A stretch of 64,000 nt of DNA. It comes from Corynebacterium parakroppenstedtii (GTDB lineage Bacteria; Actinomycetota; Actinomycetes; Mycobacteriales; Mycobacteriaceae). Position numbers and translations under genes: made by a program. Position 1 is the stretch's first letter, and every line of letters begins with the position of its first letter. Below, piece by piece: positions 35,245 through 43,868 of the stretch. Below the pieces are notes generated by a model that was not told where the DNA came from, did not search any database, and was given only the letters and a program-made list of their open reading frames with translations. The stretch spans positions 62,001 through 126,000 of the forward strand of contig NZ_JAGSOA010000003.1 of assembly GCF_019754935.1 (NCBI RefSeq), written 5' to 3'.

Positions 35245-36122
35245 TTAGCGATTGACTAGGGCCACGTTTGCGTTCGTATCCGTATAGCAATACCATCCTT
35301 TTCCTCGCTGACTCTCGCACGTTACTGTGTAAGCTTGACCTGTCACTGAGCTATAAACGCTGGGTGAACGATCTGCGGTACTCCCTTTATCACTGTCCAG
35401 TTCTTTACCTATGGCGTCCGCAAACTCATCGGACGTTTTGCCCCACTTATAGACCCTGTAAGACGAAGTCGTTCCTACGTAACTAGCTTGAGAAGGCGGA
35501 GAAAAGGCGGGTTCCGTATCCTCGGTCGTCTCCGTCTCTGTTTCCGTATGCATTACGGTTGTAGTTTCTTCAACCGTTATCGGATCCGGACTCTTCGACT
35601 CGTGCTTACCAAGCCGATTGACCACAAAAATTCCCCCAAGAGTTGCCAAAACAACAAGCAGAATAACGGCCGTTCCACAGCCCTTTCCCCCAGAGGTACT
35701 GGTTTTCGAGTTGGATGTAGCTCTTTTATACGCAGCCGAACCGACTTGAGATCCAGAGGATAGGTCAGCGGGACGGGCTGCATTAGCGCTTTCACCTTCG
35801 TTTTCGGAACCGTCTCCAGCAGAGTCTTTAGAGGTGGGCGATTCACCATCTTCTCGCCGACGGTCGCTTTCACCAGCGCTTTCGTTACCCGATTCACCCT
35901 TGACGTTATTCCTAATATTCACTTTCCGGTTTGGGGATGTTTGACTTTCTACGGCGGAGGCCTTAGAGGATGACGGTTGGTGATTCGGGTTATCAGGGTT
36001 ATATTCCTCAGGTTTGTAGGCAGAATTAGCCGGACCACTATAGTCTTCCCAACTGTGTGTCGAAGTTGAGTCGCTAGAATCAGGGTTGGTTTGGTCTTCT
36101 TGTCTGTCTTTTTCTCTACCAT
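35245..36122 (-). pseudogene. Single-pass membrane protein, exported Cys domain; N-terminus frameshifted (about 292 aa)
   Basis: The intact frame from GTG 35922 encodes a Ser/Glu-rich cytoplasmic tail, a helix (GTAVILLVVLATLGGIFVV), a Thr/Glu linker and an exported domain ending VTCESQRGKGWYCYTDTN. Upstream, the same frame continues with protein-like sequence (HSWEDYSGPANSAYKPEEYN) and no start codon. ATG 36122 would begin it if one base were added in the A5 run at 36109-36113 on the minus strand (M-V-E-K-K-D-R-Q). I therefore annotate one gene with a single-base deletion. The alternative is a short protein from GTG 35922, which lacks a ribosome binding site. Confidence 0.55.
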
Positions 36123-36272
36123 TTTTACACCCTGTTCTTGTAATTTTTAGGCTTTCGGAAATTTTAGACTCCGCTGTTTGAGTTATTTTCAGAGTTTCAC
36201 TAATCGAAACCCTTAGCTAGCGAAAACGGCTTCTACATCAAAACCTTGGTCTGCTAACAGGTTCCTTGATTT

Positions 36273-36878
36273 TTAGTCCGCTTCCCGGCTAGCAGGTGGT
36301 TTACTTTCAACTATTTTTCCTTCGCTCCCCTTCCCCGTTTTCTCAACGTCGGAATCCTTGCCATCTTCATCATTCTGCTCAGGTTGCGGATTTGTCGTCC
36401 GGGGACCCGTCGCGCTGCCTTCCGGGTTCTCTGGAGAGGTTGTCCCTTCGGGAGCACTGGGGGGAACAGTTTCATTTGTGACCGGCGGTTGGTCCGAGGG
36501 GGTTGACGGCGTTGTCTCACTACCTCGTAACAAGAAGGATCCAACGCAAGCAAAAACAACGACCAGAAAAACCGCCAAGGCTACGAATAGCCATTGGAGA
36601 CCGAAATGACTACTCGTGTTACTGGGCGTCGAACTCAAGGCCCGAGCATTCCGCTCATCTACGCCGCGATCACTTCGTTGACCGTTACCCGGCTGACGTG
36701 AGCCCTCCCGGACTTCATCAGGTAGTTGGTTCTTTCGAGAAGTCGCTCTCGCGTTATTCCTTACCGGACGGCGGTAACGCTCCAGATCTCCAGGAAAAAC
36801 TCCATATCTATTTTCGACCCAATCAATTGTCGGATCCTGTCTATTCGTGTTCTGCGGAGGGGGTTCTTGCTCTTTCAT
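36273..36878 (-). CDS. Single-pass membrane protein with Pro/Thr/Glu-rich exported tail (201 aa)
   Basis: About 95 basic, polar cytoplasmic residues with an N-terminal motif (WVENRYGVFPGDLERYRRP) lead to one helix (LQWLFVALAVFLVVVFACVG) and then a low-complexity exported tail rich in Pro, Thr, Ser and Glu. Such a tail suits wall spanning rather than enzymatic work. It starts 67 bp after the gene at 36946. No family recognised. The FPGD tetrapeptide resembles the MPGED / FPGD motifs noted in larger members of the operon. Confidence 0.6.
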   Translation of the reverse strand: MKEQEPPPQNTNRQDPTIDWVENRYGVFPGDLERYRRPVRNNARATSRKNQLPDEVREGSRQPGNGQRSDRGVDERNARALSSTPSNTSSHFGLQWLFVALAVFLVVVFACVGSFLLRGSETTPSTPSDQPPVTNETVPPSAPEGTTSPENPEGSATGPRTTNPQPEQNDEDGKDSDVEKTGKGSEGKIVESKPPASREAD

Positions 36879-36945
36879 TCGAATCTCTTAAATTGGCTTA
36901 TGGTGAATTCTTCAGAAGGTGATACTATGGAAGTACACAATTAAC

Positions 36946-37143
36946 CTATGAATATAGGTAAATCCATGAGAATGCGATTATTAGACTAAAAATGACGACA
37001 CTTGCCGCAAAAACTAGTGCTGAGCCGCGTCTTAAACGACGTTGTTCCCTTTCAAATGCCGCAGCTTTATCCCATGCATCTGCATCTTCAACCGACATAC
37101 TTATTTTTTGATTACCGCCAGGTGAAGGAATCACCACGACCAC
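36946..37143 (-). CDS. Small single-pass membrane protein (up to 65 aa)
   Basis: A charged segment (SVEDADAWDKAAAFEREQRRLRRG) precedes one C-terminal membrane helix (ALVFAASVVIFSLIIAFSWIY). The frame can start at GTG 37143, overlapping the previous gene by 13 bases, or at ATG 37098 (MSVEDAD, 50 aa); neither has a strong ribosome binding site, so overlap coupling is plausible. A tail-anchored topology with the charged part in the cytoplasm is expected. Family unknown. Confidence 0.55.
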   Translation of the reverse strand: MVVVIPSPGGNQKISMSVEDADAWDKAAAFEREQRRLRRGSALVFAASVVIFSLIIAFSWIYLYS

Positions 37144-37370
37144 CCATCGTTTCTGTTTGCCGAACCGCCCGTTTTATTGACAGCTGAAGTACCGCCATGA
37201 AAATTATTTACGTTGCCTCTTTCCGTTTTTCTCGGGCCGGCATTTCCCGAGCTATGCCCGAACTTTCCGCCAGAAGAGCGAGCGTATTTTAGAAATTGAC
37301 TTTCCCTGTCTAGCCAACCCTGATTACGCCTATTTGGAGAATGAGATTCATATCCAAAATTATTATCCAT
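37131..37370 (-). CDS. Small polar Gly/Asn/Ser-rich protein (79 aa)
   Basis: The ATG at 37370 overlaps the stop of the GTPase gene by eight bases, showing tight translational coupling. The product (MDNNFGYESHSPNRRNQGW...) is rich in Gly, Asn, Ser and Arg, has no helix-forming or hydrophobic segment and is probably disordered. Possible adaptor for the GTPase; family unknown. Confidence 0.5.
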   Translation of the reverse strand: MDNNFGYESHSPNRRNQGWLDRESQFLKYARSSGGKFGHSSGNAGPRKTERGNVNNFHGGTSAVNKTGGSANRNDGWSW

Positions 37371-38481
37371 ACCAGTTCACATCTCCCTTGCCTTGGAATA
37401 GGCCAACTTCGGCTAATAGTTCCCGAATCGGATCAAGACACCGGAAGGGGGCAATCCCAGTTCTTGCAATTGCTTCGCCTTCCGGAGAACTCCCAAGTGC
37501 AGACGCTACAAAGTACATGTGTCTATACGGCTCACTCCCAATCATGGGGTTCCGAAGTTGGTTGACTAGCTCTCGAGCACCCAAGCAATGCAAGAGACTC
37601 TCCACTTCATAGTGCAATAGCTCGCATTCAGTGAGGGAGAATTTACCCTCCACGCTGGCACCTTCACGCCTAAAGGATGCGCCGAGATTTGACATCACTT
37701 TCTGCCAATTCACTGATTGCCCCCCAGCAGCGTGCTTGCCAACTTGTTCAACATCTGCAAGTTGCTGGAGAGTGTCGAATTTGGAGAGCGTCATCGCGAT
37801 TGTTGGGTACCGCTCTTCACCCAACACTTCCAGGACATTGCGCAACACGACGGTGGGGTCATCTTCTCCAACCTCATTATTAATGACTGTGCCCTCCAAT
37901 AAGTGGCGAATACGAGGTACAGCCATTGGATCGAAAAGGAAGATTATTCGGTCGGCAGCTCGAAAGAAGTTAAGACTTTCGCGCCGATCTGAGAAGTTCT
38001 CCTCCTTAAGGTCCTCGCCTGCGACATCACGAAAAACAATAAATATTCTTTGGTTAAAGGAATCCCCATTATCTGGTCGAACGCGCTCGTGGACGCCTAA
38101 ATCAAAAATTAGTGGCCGCTTTTGATAAGCATTCTCGGTTTCGGCGGGCGGGGTAGCTCCCAACAGGCCCATTTCTTCGAAAAGAGGCTGCTCATACTTC
38201 TCGCTGTATGTTTCCTTCGTGTAGTCATCCGCCGGGCGAAAGGTACCCCCATGAGCAACTACCAATTGCTGGAGCAATTTCACTACAACGGCAATGTATA
38301 AACTCTTACCCGACGAACGAGCCCCCGCCATGGCAAACGTTAAAGTCCCTGAACCCGCCCAGTCCGGGGGGAGCGAGACCCGACCTTCTGGGGTACTAAC
38401 TTCGCCACTGGTATCACTCGGGTTTATCGGTACGAACGTGTACGGGTTTTTCGCTGGAATCGGTCCTTGATAAGGAAACAT
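37363..38481 (-). CDS. Double-GTPase-like P-loop protein (372 aa)
   Basis: A TRAFAC-type GTPase with Walker A GARSSGKS (residues 53-60), G3-like FRDVAGED with the Asp and Gly of D-x-x-G near residue 155, and a G4-like T-L-S-K-F-D where NKxD is expected. Between G1 and G3 there is a long insert. The pattern fits the double-GTPase (DO-GTPase2-type) proteins that pair with GAP1 proteins in predicted conflict systems; from memory, not searched. I start at ATG 38481, six bases after the previous stop with AAAGG upstream; a longer frame to 38529 overlaps that gene. It probably switches an assembly made by the neighbours. Confidence 0.7.
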   Translation of the reverse strand: MFPYQGPIPAKNPYTFVPINPSDTSGEVSTPEGRVSLPPDWAGSGTLTFAMAGARSSGKSLYIAVVVKLLQQLVVAHGGTFRPADDYTKETYSEKYEQPLFEEMGLLGATPPAETENAYQKRPLIFDLGVHERVRPDNGDSFNQRIFIVFRDVAGEDLKEENFSDRRESLNFFRAADRIIFLFDPMAVPRIRHLLEGTVINNEVGEDDPTVVLRNVLEVLGEERYPTIAMTLSKFDTLQQLADVEQVGKHAAGGQSVNWQKVMSNLGASFRREGASVEGKFSLTECELLHYEVESLLHCLGARELVNQLRNPMIGSEPYRHMYFVASALGSSPEGEAIARTGIAPFRCLDPIRELLAEVGLFQGKGDVNWYG

Positions 38482-38486
38482 TCTGT

Positions 38487-39473
38487 TTACCTTTGCTTGG
38501 ATATGGTCCGGTAGATCTTTTCTGCACATTCGTCAAAAGCTCGACTATCGCCCTCCATAAGTTTTCTCCTAAGTTCAGGATCAAACACACTGATATCTTC
38601 CGAAGACATTCTCATCGGAGTACGTGAGCACAGAACATGGGTTGGGCCGACACGACCGATGACACCCGCGGGCAGGTCATCGCTGACAACAATCAGAACC
38701 GCCTCATCATCAAGAGACGTAATGTCTAGTGTCCAGCCAACCTCTGCGATTTGGGAATACTTCATTTGCTCCCATAGCTCATAGACGGAGTCACCCCGTC
38801 CTGGTTTTACCCAACTCGTCATGCTCGACGAAGTTCCCACATCTACATCTATGTGAGATGATTGAAGGACACCATCAATCACGCTTGAAATTCTCTTGAG
38901 TAATTCCGGATCGATACTTTTACGTGTCGAAGCAGAAACATCTAAAACAACATAGGCTTTCGTCGGTTGAGGAGACTCACTAGCGGCAGCGGGCTTCGTT
39001 TCGGAAAAGTCTTCTTGTATTGAGTGAAGAGCCCCTGCAACTGACTCTCTAATTACGTCAGAGTCCTCACCGAGCTCTGCGCCACCAGGAGTGTCCGAAT
39101 TAGCAGCTGTGAGTGTGTATTCACCATTACTTCTAGTTATGGATACAGGGGTAAATCTCTTTCTTCCCGAGAGCACATAAGGCGGAAGAGAGACCGAGAC
39201 TACTTCCCCTGTCTTCGCATCAACCAACTGATCCAAGGTTATGAAGACCCTGGTGCCCGATTCAAAGGCTGACCCGTCCAACTTTGACAAAGTAACGGAT
39301 GTCGATTCTTCTATTCCTTGAACGACAACTTTAGTGCGGCCACGCCGTAGACGCCCACCGGGCACATCGACGAATACTTCTGTACTGTTATTAAGCTCGA
39401 CGCGGAGAACAAACCGAAGGGAAGGTCCAGCTACCGTATAGCTTTCAGCTGGTCGTAGTTCAATTTCTTCCAT
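38487..39473 (-). CDS. Cytoplasmic vWA-like domain protein (328 aa)
   Basis: An N-terminal beta-rich domain (about 1-120) and a C-terminal vWA-like domain beginning KAYVVLDVSASTRKS, where D-x-S-A-S is a MIDAS-type motif, with SSSMTSW and EAVLIVVSDDLPAG as later MIDAS loops and core strand. There is no signal peptide or membrane segment. ATG 39473 has AAGGAAACGGAT upstream and overlaps the previous stop by 14 bases. In such operons vWA proteins usually act as metal-dependent adaptors for an NTPase; that is the working guess here, with the GTPase downstream. Confidence 0.6.
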   Translation of the reverse strand: MEEIELRPAESYTVAGPSLRFVLRVELNNSTEVFVDVPGGRLRRGRTKVVVQGIEESTSVTLSKLDGSAFESGTRVFITLDQLVDAKTGEVVSVSLPPYVLSGRKRFTPVSITRSNGEYTLTAANSDTPGGAELGEDSDVIRESVAGALHSIQEDFSETKPAAASESPQPTKAYVVLDVSASTRKSIDPELLKRISSVIDGVLQSSHIDVDVGTSSSMTSWVKPGRGDSVYELWEQMKYSQIAEVGWTLDITSLDDEAVLIVVSDDLPAGVIGRVGPTHVLCSRTPMRMSSEDISVFDPELRRKLMEGDSRAFDECAEKIYRTISKQR

Positions 39474-41481
39474 ATCCGTTTCCTTGACTAGGTCGAACCG
39501 GGTTGTACCGCTCACGAGAACGTAGAGTGCCTTCGAACGCGGAGACTATCTCTCGGCCAATAAGTGTTCTCAACACCGGGTTTTGTTCCCTGCTGCTAAT
39601 CAAGGCCCTAGCTGCATGACCGATAAGCTCGCTGTTCCGGGTAGCGACAGAAAAAACCCTCGCCCACAAGTCTTCCCCCAGTCGCTTACCTACCTCAGCT
39701 GGTAAGCCGTCGAGAGCAGTGAAAGCTAGTCGCTCCAGAAGCGAAATCGCATTTTCTGCGTTCCCCGGAGTCAAGGAGATTACCGGCGATATAGGGTCGA
39801 AGAACCTTAATCCCAAATAGGTAAGAACAATGTTTTCACAAACCAGTTGCGGCTGACGAAGTCGACCAGGTCGGTTCCTCTCGCTAATAACTTCACTTAT
39901 TACCGGTGAGTATTCGTTGGGATTGCGCAACCAGTTTAGAATTTCTTGCATAGTCCAGTCTGCACCGAAAAGACTTCGTATAACCTGATTTGACCGGGAT
40001 TCACTCAGTACGCGATGTTGAAATGCAATAAGATGCCGCTCGGTATCGGTCCCGGCCACGTCGTGTGACGAGGTGGCCGGGTTCTGTGACAACTCAACTT
40101 GATGCCGTGTTTCAGGGTTAATTTCGGATACGAACTGCACGGTATCCACTTCCTCACCCCGAAGGATGGAAGCGTCTAACGCACGAGTGATCAGCTGGTG
40201 TACCTCTTCGTGTGACATCGGCTGTCGGTGTAGCAGGTCAAAAACATTGCGCCGCAAGAGCTCCTTCATTGCATCGGGTAATCGCGTAACAACCGAATCC
40301 AGTCCGTACCCTCGGGGACCACGCTCTGTCGGCTGGTGAGAAATCAATCTATTAATTTCGTTGATAACGAGAGCCTGAGCATCTTCCTTTAATTCCCAGT
40401 CAAGCTGTGAAGCGTTAATTAATGCGTAGACAGCTAATCCCATGGATAAGGGCTGGTTATCGTAACCACCAAAGTCTTCAACAGCTTCGTATACCGAAAC
40501 CCCTGCGTCCACAGATGTGATAAGGGCCTGTGTTAAACGTGACCACAACGTCTGGGGTTTATATCCATCGTCTCCTCCGTCGAGGTGGATAACTTCTAAG
40601 CGCGAATCTTTCAGCTCCCCCTCATCCTCATCCGGAATTACAACAAAGGATGGGCCACCTGACAACCATGAGTCGACCTTCACGGTCGAAGCCCGCTCGA
40701 AGGTGCTAAACCTCAAACTCGTGCGGGCAACCACCGATGGCATCGTCGTGCACATCGCTACCAAAAACCGAGCGGCCATGTTGTCATCAGGCGCTAAGAT
40801 TACTGGTAGGCGGGATGGTGTGGAGGACGAAACTTGCGACATCAAGGCATCCTGAAGGCGATAAACCACTTCCGATCGATCAGAGCCCAGTAGCTCGAAA
40901 ACAGTGGTCCAGGCTGCACGTGTATCGCTGAAGGGCCCTAGCTCAATGTCATCACTATCACCCGGAAGAGACGTTTGGTTGACTTCGACTGCTCGGAATG
41001 GAGTCAAGAAAGTAGGGGAACGAAACGCACGAATTGGGTACCCAGTCTGAGTCGGCAATTTTGGGTTCCGGTCAATGACAGCGTGAGTGAAAATATTATT
41101 CGGCCTTCCAGTAGCGTCCTTGCCAGCTGGAACAGCTTGAGTGTAGACCCCACATCTTTCTCCCCCGATATTTAATGGTTTGTACTCTAATCTCCGTGGG
41201 AGTTGTTCAATCGCCTTTGTACCGATGAACTCGTCGACAGGATTTGTTGCCTTAATGACTGTTGGTGCGGCCTGTTGGATAGCCTCCAACTCTAGAGGCG
41301 AGCAGCCAACATTATCGCCAATTCCCCAGCCGCCCCCTCCACTACGTCGATTAGCAAACGAAGCGTAAGTAGCATGGACAAATCGGCGAGTCTTGTCCGA
41401 AGAATTCAGTCGCGCAGATGGCGAATTTTGATTGTCTACCTTATCTTCAGCTCGCATGGCACCGGTCTCTTTTGTGCTCAT
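39460..41481 (-). CDS. GAP1-like GTPase-associated protein (673 aa)
   Basis: The N-terminal domain reads FVHATYASFANRRSGGGGWG (about residues 34-53), then a GRPNNIFTHAVI loop near 125-136 and FLTPFRAVEVN, the pattern I know from GTPase-associated protein 1 (GAP1-N2 type). The central and C-terminal parts are long and helical (LLRRNVFDLLHRQPMSHEEV), with no membrane segment. In the published predictions, GAP1 proteins regulate or couple to a double-GTPase, and one is encoded two genes downstream. The gene overlaps its upstream neighbour by four bases (ATGA). Confidence 0.65.
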   Translation of the reverse strand: MSTKETGAMRAEDKVDNQNSPSARLNSSDKTRRFVHATYASFANRRSGGGGWGIGDNVGCSPLELEAIQQAAPTVIKATNPVDEFIGTKAIEQLPRRLEYKPLNIGGERCGVYTQAVPAGKDATGRPNNIFTHAVIDRNPKLPTQTGYPIRAFRSPTFLTPFRAVEVNQTSLPGDSDDIELGPFSDTRAAWTTVFELLGSDRSEVVYRLQDALMSQVSSSTPSRLPVILAPDDNMAARFLVAMCTTMPSVVARTSLRFSTFERASTVKVDSWLSGGPSFVVIPDEDEGELKDSRLEVIHLDGGDDGYKPQTLWSRLTQALITSVDAGVSVYEAVEDFGGYDNQPLSMGLAVYALINASQLDWELKEDAQALVINEINRLISHQPTERGPRGYGLDSVVTRLPDAMKELLRRNVFDLLHRQPMSHEEVHQLITRALDASILRGEEVDTVQFVSEINPETRHQVELSQNPATSSHDVAGTDTERHLIAFQHRVLSESRSNQVIRSLFGADWTMQEILNWLRNPNEYSPVISEVISERNRPGRLRQPQLVCENIVLTYLGLRFFDPISPVISLTPGNAENAISLLERLAFTALDGLPAEVGKRLGEDLWARVFSVATRNSELIGHAARALISSREQNPVLRTLIGREIVSAFEGTLRSRERYNPVRPSQGNGYGRN

Positions 41482-43709
41482 TGATCCATACCCTCATCAG
41501 AAGAGTTAATAAACATTTGTTCCCAGTAGTCGATACGCAATGTCCGTGGGTCGGGATCGCGTAGCGCGACAGGTGATCCAGAGAATCCACTGGGCTCACG
41601 CCAGAAAAGTCGCAAAAAGCCGTGCCCAGATTCATAAGCCTTCGGTTCAATCACCCAAACTCTTGAAGAATCCACTCCCTGGTCTTGCGGCATCTTTGCA
41701 TTCGGCACATATTCACCATGCTCGTTTCCATCTGCCAATTTTAGTTTGACTTCTCTGCCGTCTCCGGGTTCGAGGGGTAGTCGGTCGGATCGATATCTTA
41801 ATGTGAACGTCCGAGACTCAAAGTCGGGAGAAGATTTTTCTATAGCGATTCCTAACTGCTCATTTTGATTAGCAAGAATCTTATATGAGTACGCGGTGAT
41901 ACCCACGTAATGAAGGACAACGGGCCGCCCCCAAATTCGTTTCCCCTCGTAAACCCTAGACGCAACTAGCACGACATCAATGGAGCAGCCAAGCTGCGTT
42001 CTCATTCCGCCAGAATTTTTATAGTCCTCTTCATCAACAAACAATGACGCCTGGTTGGTGAATGATTTCGGGTCAAACTTGTCGGCTTCTCCAGGTTTCA
42101 CGATAAACGCGGCAACTTCATGAGCTTTTTCCGGCCATCCGAAAGTGATTAACTGGCTGGTGACATGCTCGTGGATAGACGCATATGTCGGCACCCCTAC
42201 CCTCACCCTAGATTGCGTGCGCCCTACACGCGCTTTATCCCCTACAACGCTAACCGGTGTTATAAACAGGTCATACCAGTCGTCAGGCCACTCTATTCGA
42301 CAAGAATTTTCGTCGGAGTTAAGGTCGTTTTCCCAGTCTTTTTCAGAAAGACCAAACCCCTCCAACTGTTTCACTTCTACATCGCGATCTTCAATTCCAT
42401 CCGCATGTGGGGTCTTCGATCTATATATCCTGACTTGTCCCGAACTTGGAGCTTTCCAACTAGCTTCAAAAACGTTTTCTTCACCTGCTGCTTCATGAAC
42501 AATTACGTCGATATTCGAGAGCTCCGCTCCGACGTCGACGGTATACACTTTCGACCAGGAAGAATGAAGCTTGCGGCCGTTAACCTCTGCAATCCGTCTG
42601 GCCATTACTTGATAGGCGAGGCCCCTCGCTTCGGGTTTCCACCGAAAACCCTGAAGGTTCGGCTGCCCCTCGCAAATCCTATTACGCCGACGTTTTAAGT
42701 TTCTTTCATCGGCCATAGCAAGTTGTATTTGGACACTGTCGGTCCTCTTCACGAGCTCCCATTGCCCACGAATTGAAGAGCCATCGAAAGTTAAGTCAAT
42801 CGAATCTATGGGTTGGACGTAAACGGCATGTCCGACCAAATACGGCTGACTATGCAAGGCGGATGCTTCGGTGTCGCCCACATTCATCCAAATTTGGTAC
42901 ACCCTGATCGCTGTCGTCATTGGGTCCGAGTCAACCCAGGAATCCTTACCAGTAACGGTGCGTAATTCACCTTCAGCTGGGTCTAGATCAATTTCTTCTT
43001 CTTCACTAACAACCCGATATAGCGTCACCGCCCCGTGAGGAACTCCGTCGGTCTCCGGTAGTGGCCATTGGAGGTGGATTTGACCATTATCTAGCTGAGT
43101 TAGCCTTAGGCCCCCGCCTGGAATCTCCCGCACTTCCTCAAAAAGGTCAAGTTCATCAAACTCTTCTTCTCCATAGTCCGTAGTAGCGGCGACAGATTCA
43201 ACATCACGGGATGTAAGAGACACCGTGACACCTTCTTCAGCCGTCGCCATATGTCGCCCACCATTGCGTGAACCATCCACTGGCAACTGATGAGACTCTT
43301 CAGTTCCAGATGTCTCCTTTGAGACAGTAGATTCTGAGTAATCCACGCCTCTATCAGTAATTTCCCGGGATGGTGCGTCGTTTTCTTGGGTCGGTAAAAA
43401 CCGCTCATCCGGCTCCAAGTATCCGCTGTAAAGGCTATGTTTTGAACTGTCAAGGCTCTCTTTTAAAGAGCTCCAGATACCTAAGCTAGTGGCCTTAACA
43501 ACGTTATCCAGCGGCAGTTTCCACGCTTGGAGCGTTTTGTTAGTCCAGGAAACTTTAGACTCTGGATCCTCGATTGATAAATATTCATTAATATCTTCGT
43601 CGGACGGCACAGTAAGGTAGGGGCTCGTATTGCGAACTCTATCTTTCCATTCTTCTATCGCCCTACGAACTTCTTCGTAACGATCTTGATTTGCGGTATT
43701 ATAATCCAT
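41478..43709 (-). CDS. Large beta-rich multi-domain protein with FN3-like repeats (743 aa)
   Basis: About 200 polar, acidic N-terminal residues precede a run of beta-sandwich-like units with FN3-style edges: GLRLTQLDNGQIHLQWPLP, TLYRVVSEEEE, AIRVYQIWMN, then FEASWKAPSSGQVRIYRSK, LFITPVSVVGDKARVG, and a further unit from SQLITFGWPEKAHEV. No signal peptide or membrane helix is evident, so these domains are probably cytoplasmic, which is unusual for FN3-like repeats. The likely role is scaffolding between the 933-aa and GAP1-like proteins. A 159-bp gap precedes it and may hold a secondary promoter. Confidence 0.55.
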   Translation of the reverse strand: MDYNTANQDRYEEVRRAIEEWKDRVRNTSPYLTVPSDEDINEYLSIEDPESKVSWTNKTLQAWKLPLDNVVKATSLGIWSSLKESLDSSKHSLYSGYLEPDERFLPTQENDAPSREITDRGVDYSESTVSKETSGTEESHQLPVDGSRNGGRHMATAEEGVTVSLTSRDVESVAATTDYGEEEFDELDLFEEVREIPGGGLRLTQLDNGQIHLQWPLPETDGVPHGAVTLYRVVSEEEEIDLDPAEGELRTVTGKDSWVDSDPMTTAIRVYQIWMNVGDTEASALHSQPYLVGHAVYVQPIDSIDLTFDGSSIRGQWELVKRTDSVQIQLAMADERNLKRRRNRICEGQPNLQGFRWKPEARGLAYQVMARRIAEVNGRKLHSSWSKVYTVDVGAELSNIDVIVHEAAGEENVFEASWKAPSSGQVRIYRSKTPHADGIEDRDVEVKQLEGFGLSEKDWENDLNSDENSCRIEWPDDWYDLFITPVSVVGDKARVGRTQSRVRVGVPTYASIHEHVTSQLITFGWPEKAHEVAAFIVKPGEADKFDPKSFTNQASLFVDEEDYKNSGGMRTQLGCSIDVVLVASRVYEGKRIWGRPVVLHYVGITAYSYKILANQNEQLGIAIEKSSPDFESRTFTLRYRSDRLPLEPGDGREVKLKLADGNEHGEYVPNAKMPQDQGVDSSRVWVIEPKAYESGHGFLRLFWREPSGFSGSPVALRDPDPRTLRIDYWEQMFINSSDEGMDQ

Positions 43710-43868
43710 TATGACTCACTTCCCAATTTTTTATGAGTGAAAGAATCACAAGTATATTTCGTCTGGTCCAGCCTTTTACACGACTGGTTGAATACTCTTT
43801 GCCCTGATCAAAAACTTTGTTACTTGTTTAAACACCCATGAAGGTAATCACATCCGAGGGAGCTTTAA

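Noticed and set aside
37143..37370. Gly/Asn-rich 79-aa frame as non-coding
   Set aside because: Considered spurious at first because of its composition, but kept since its start overlaps the GTPase stop and it joins the run of coupled genes.
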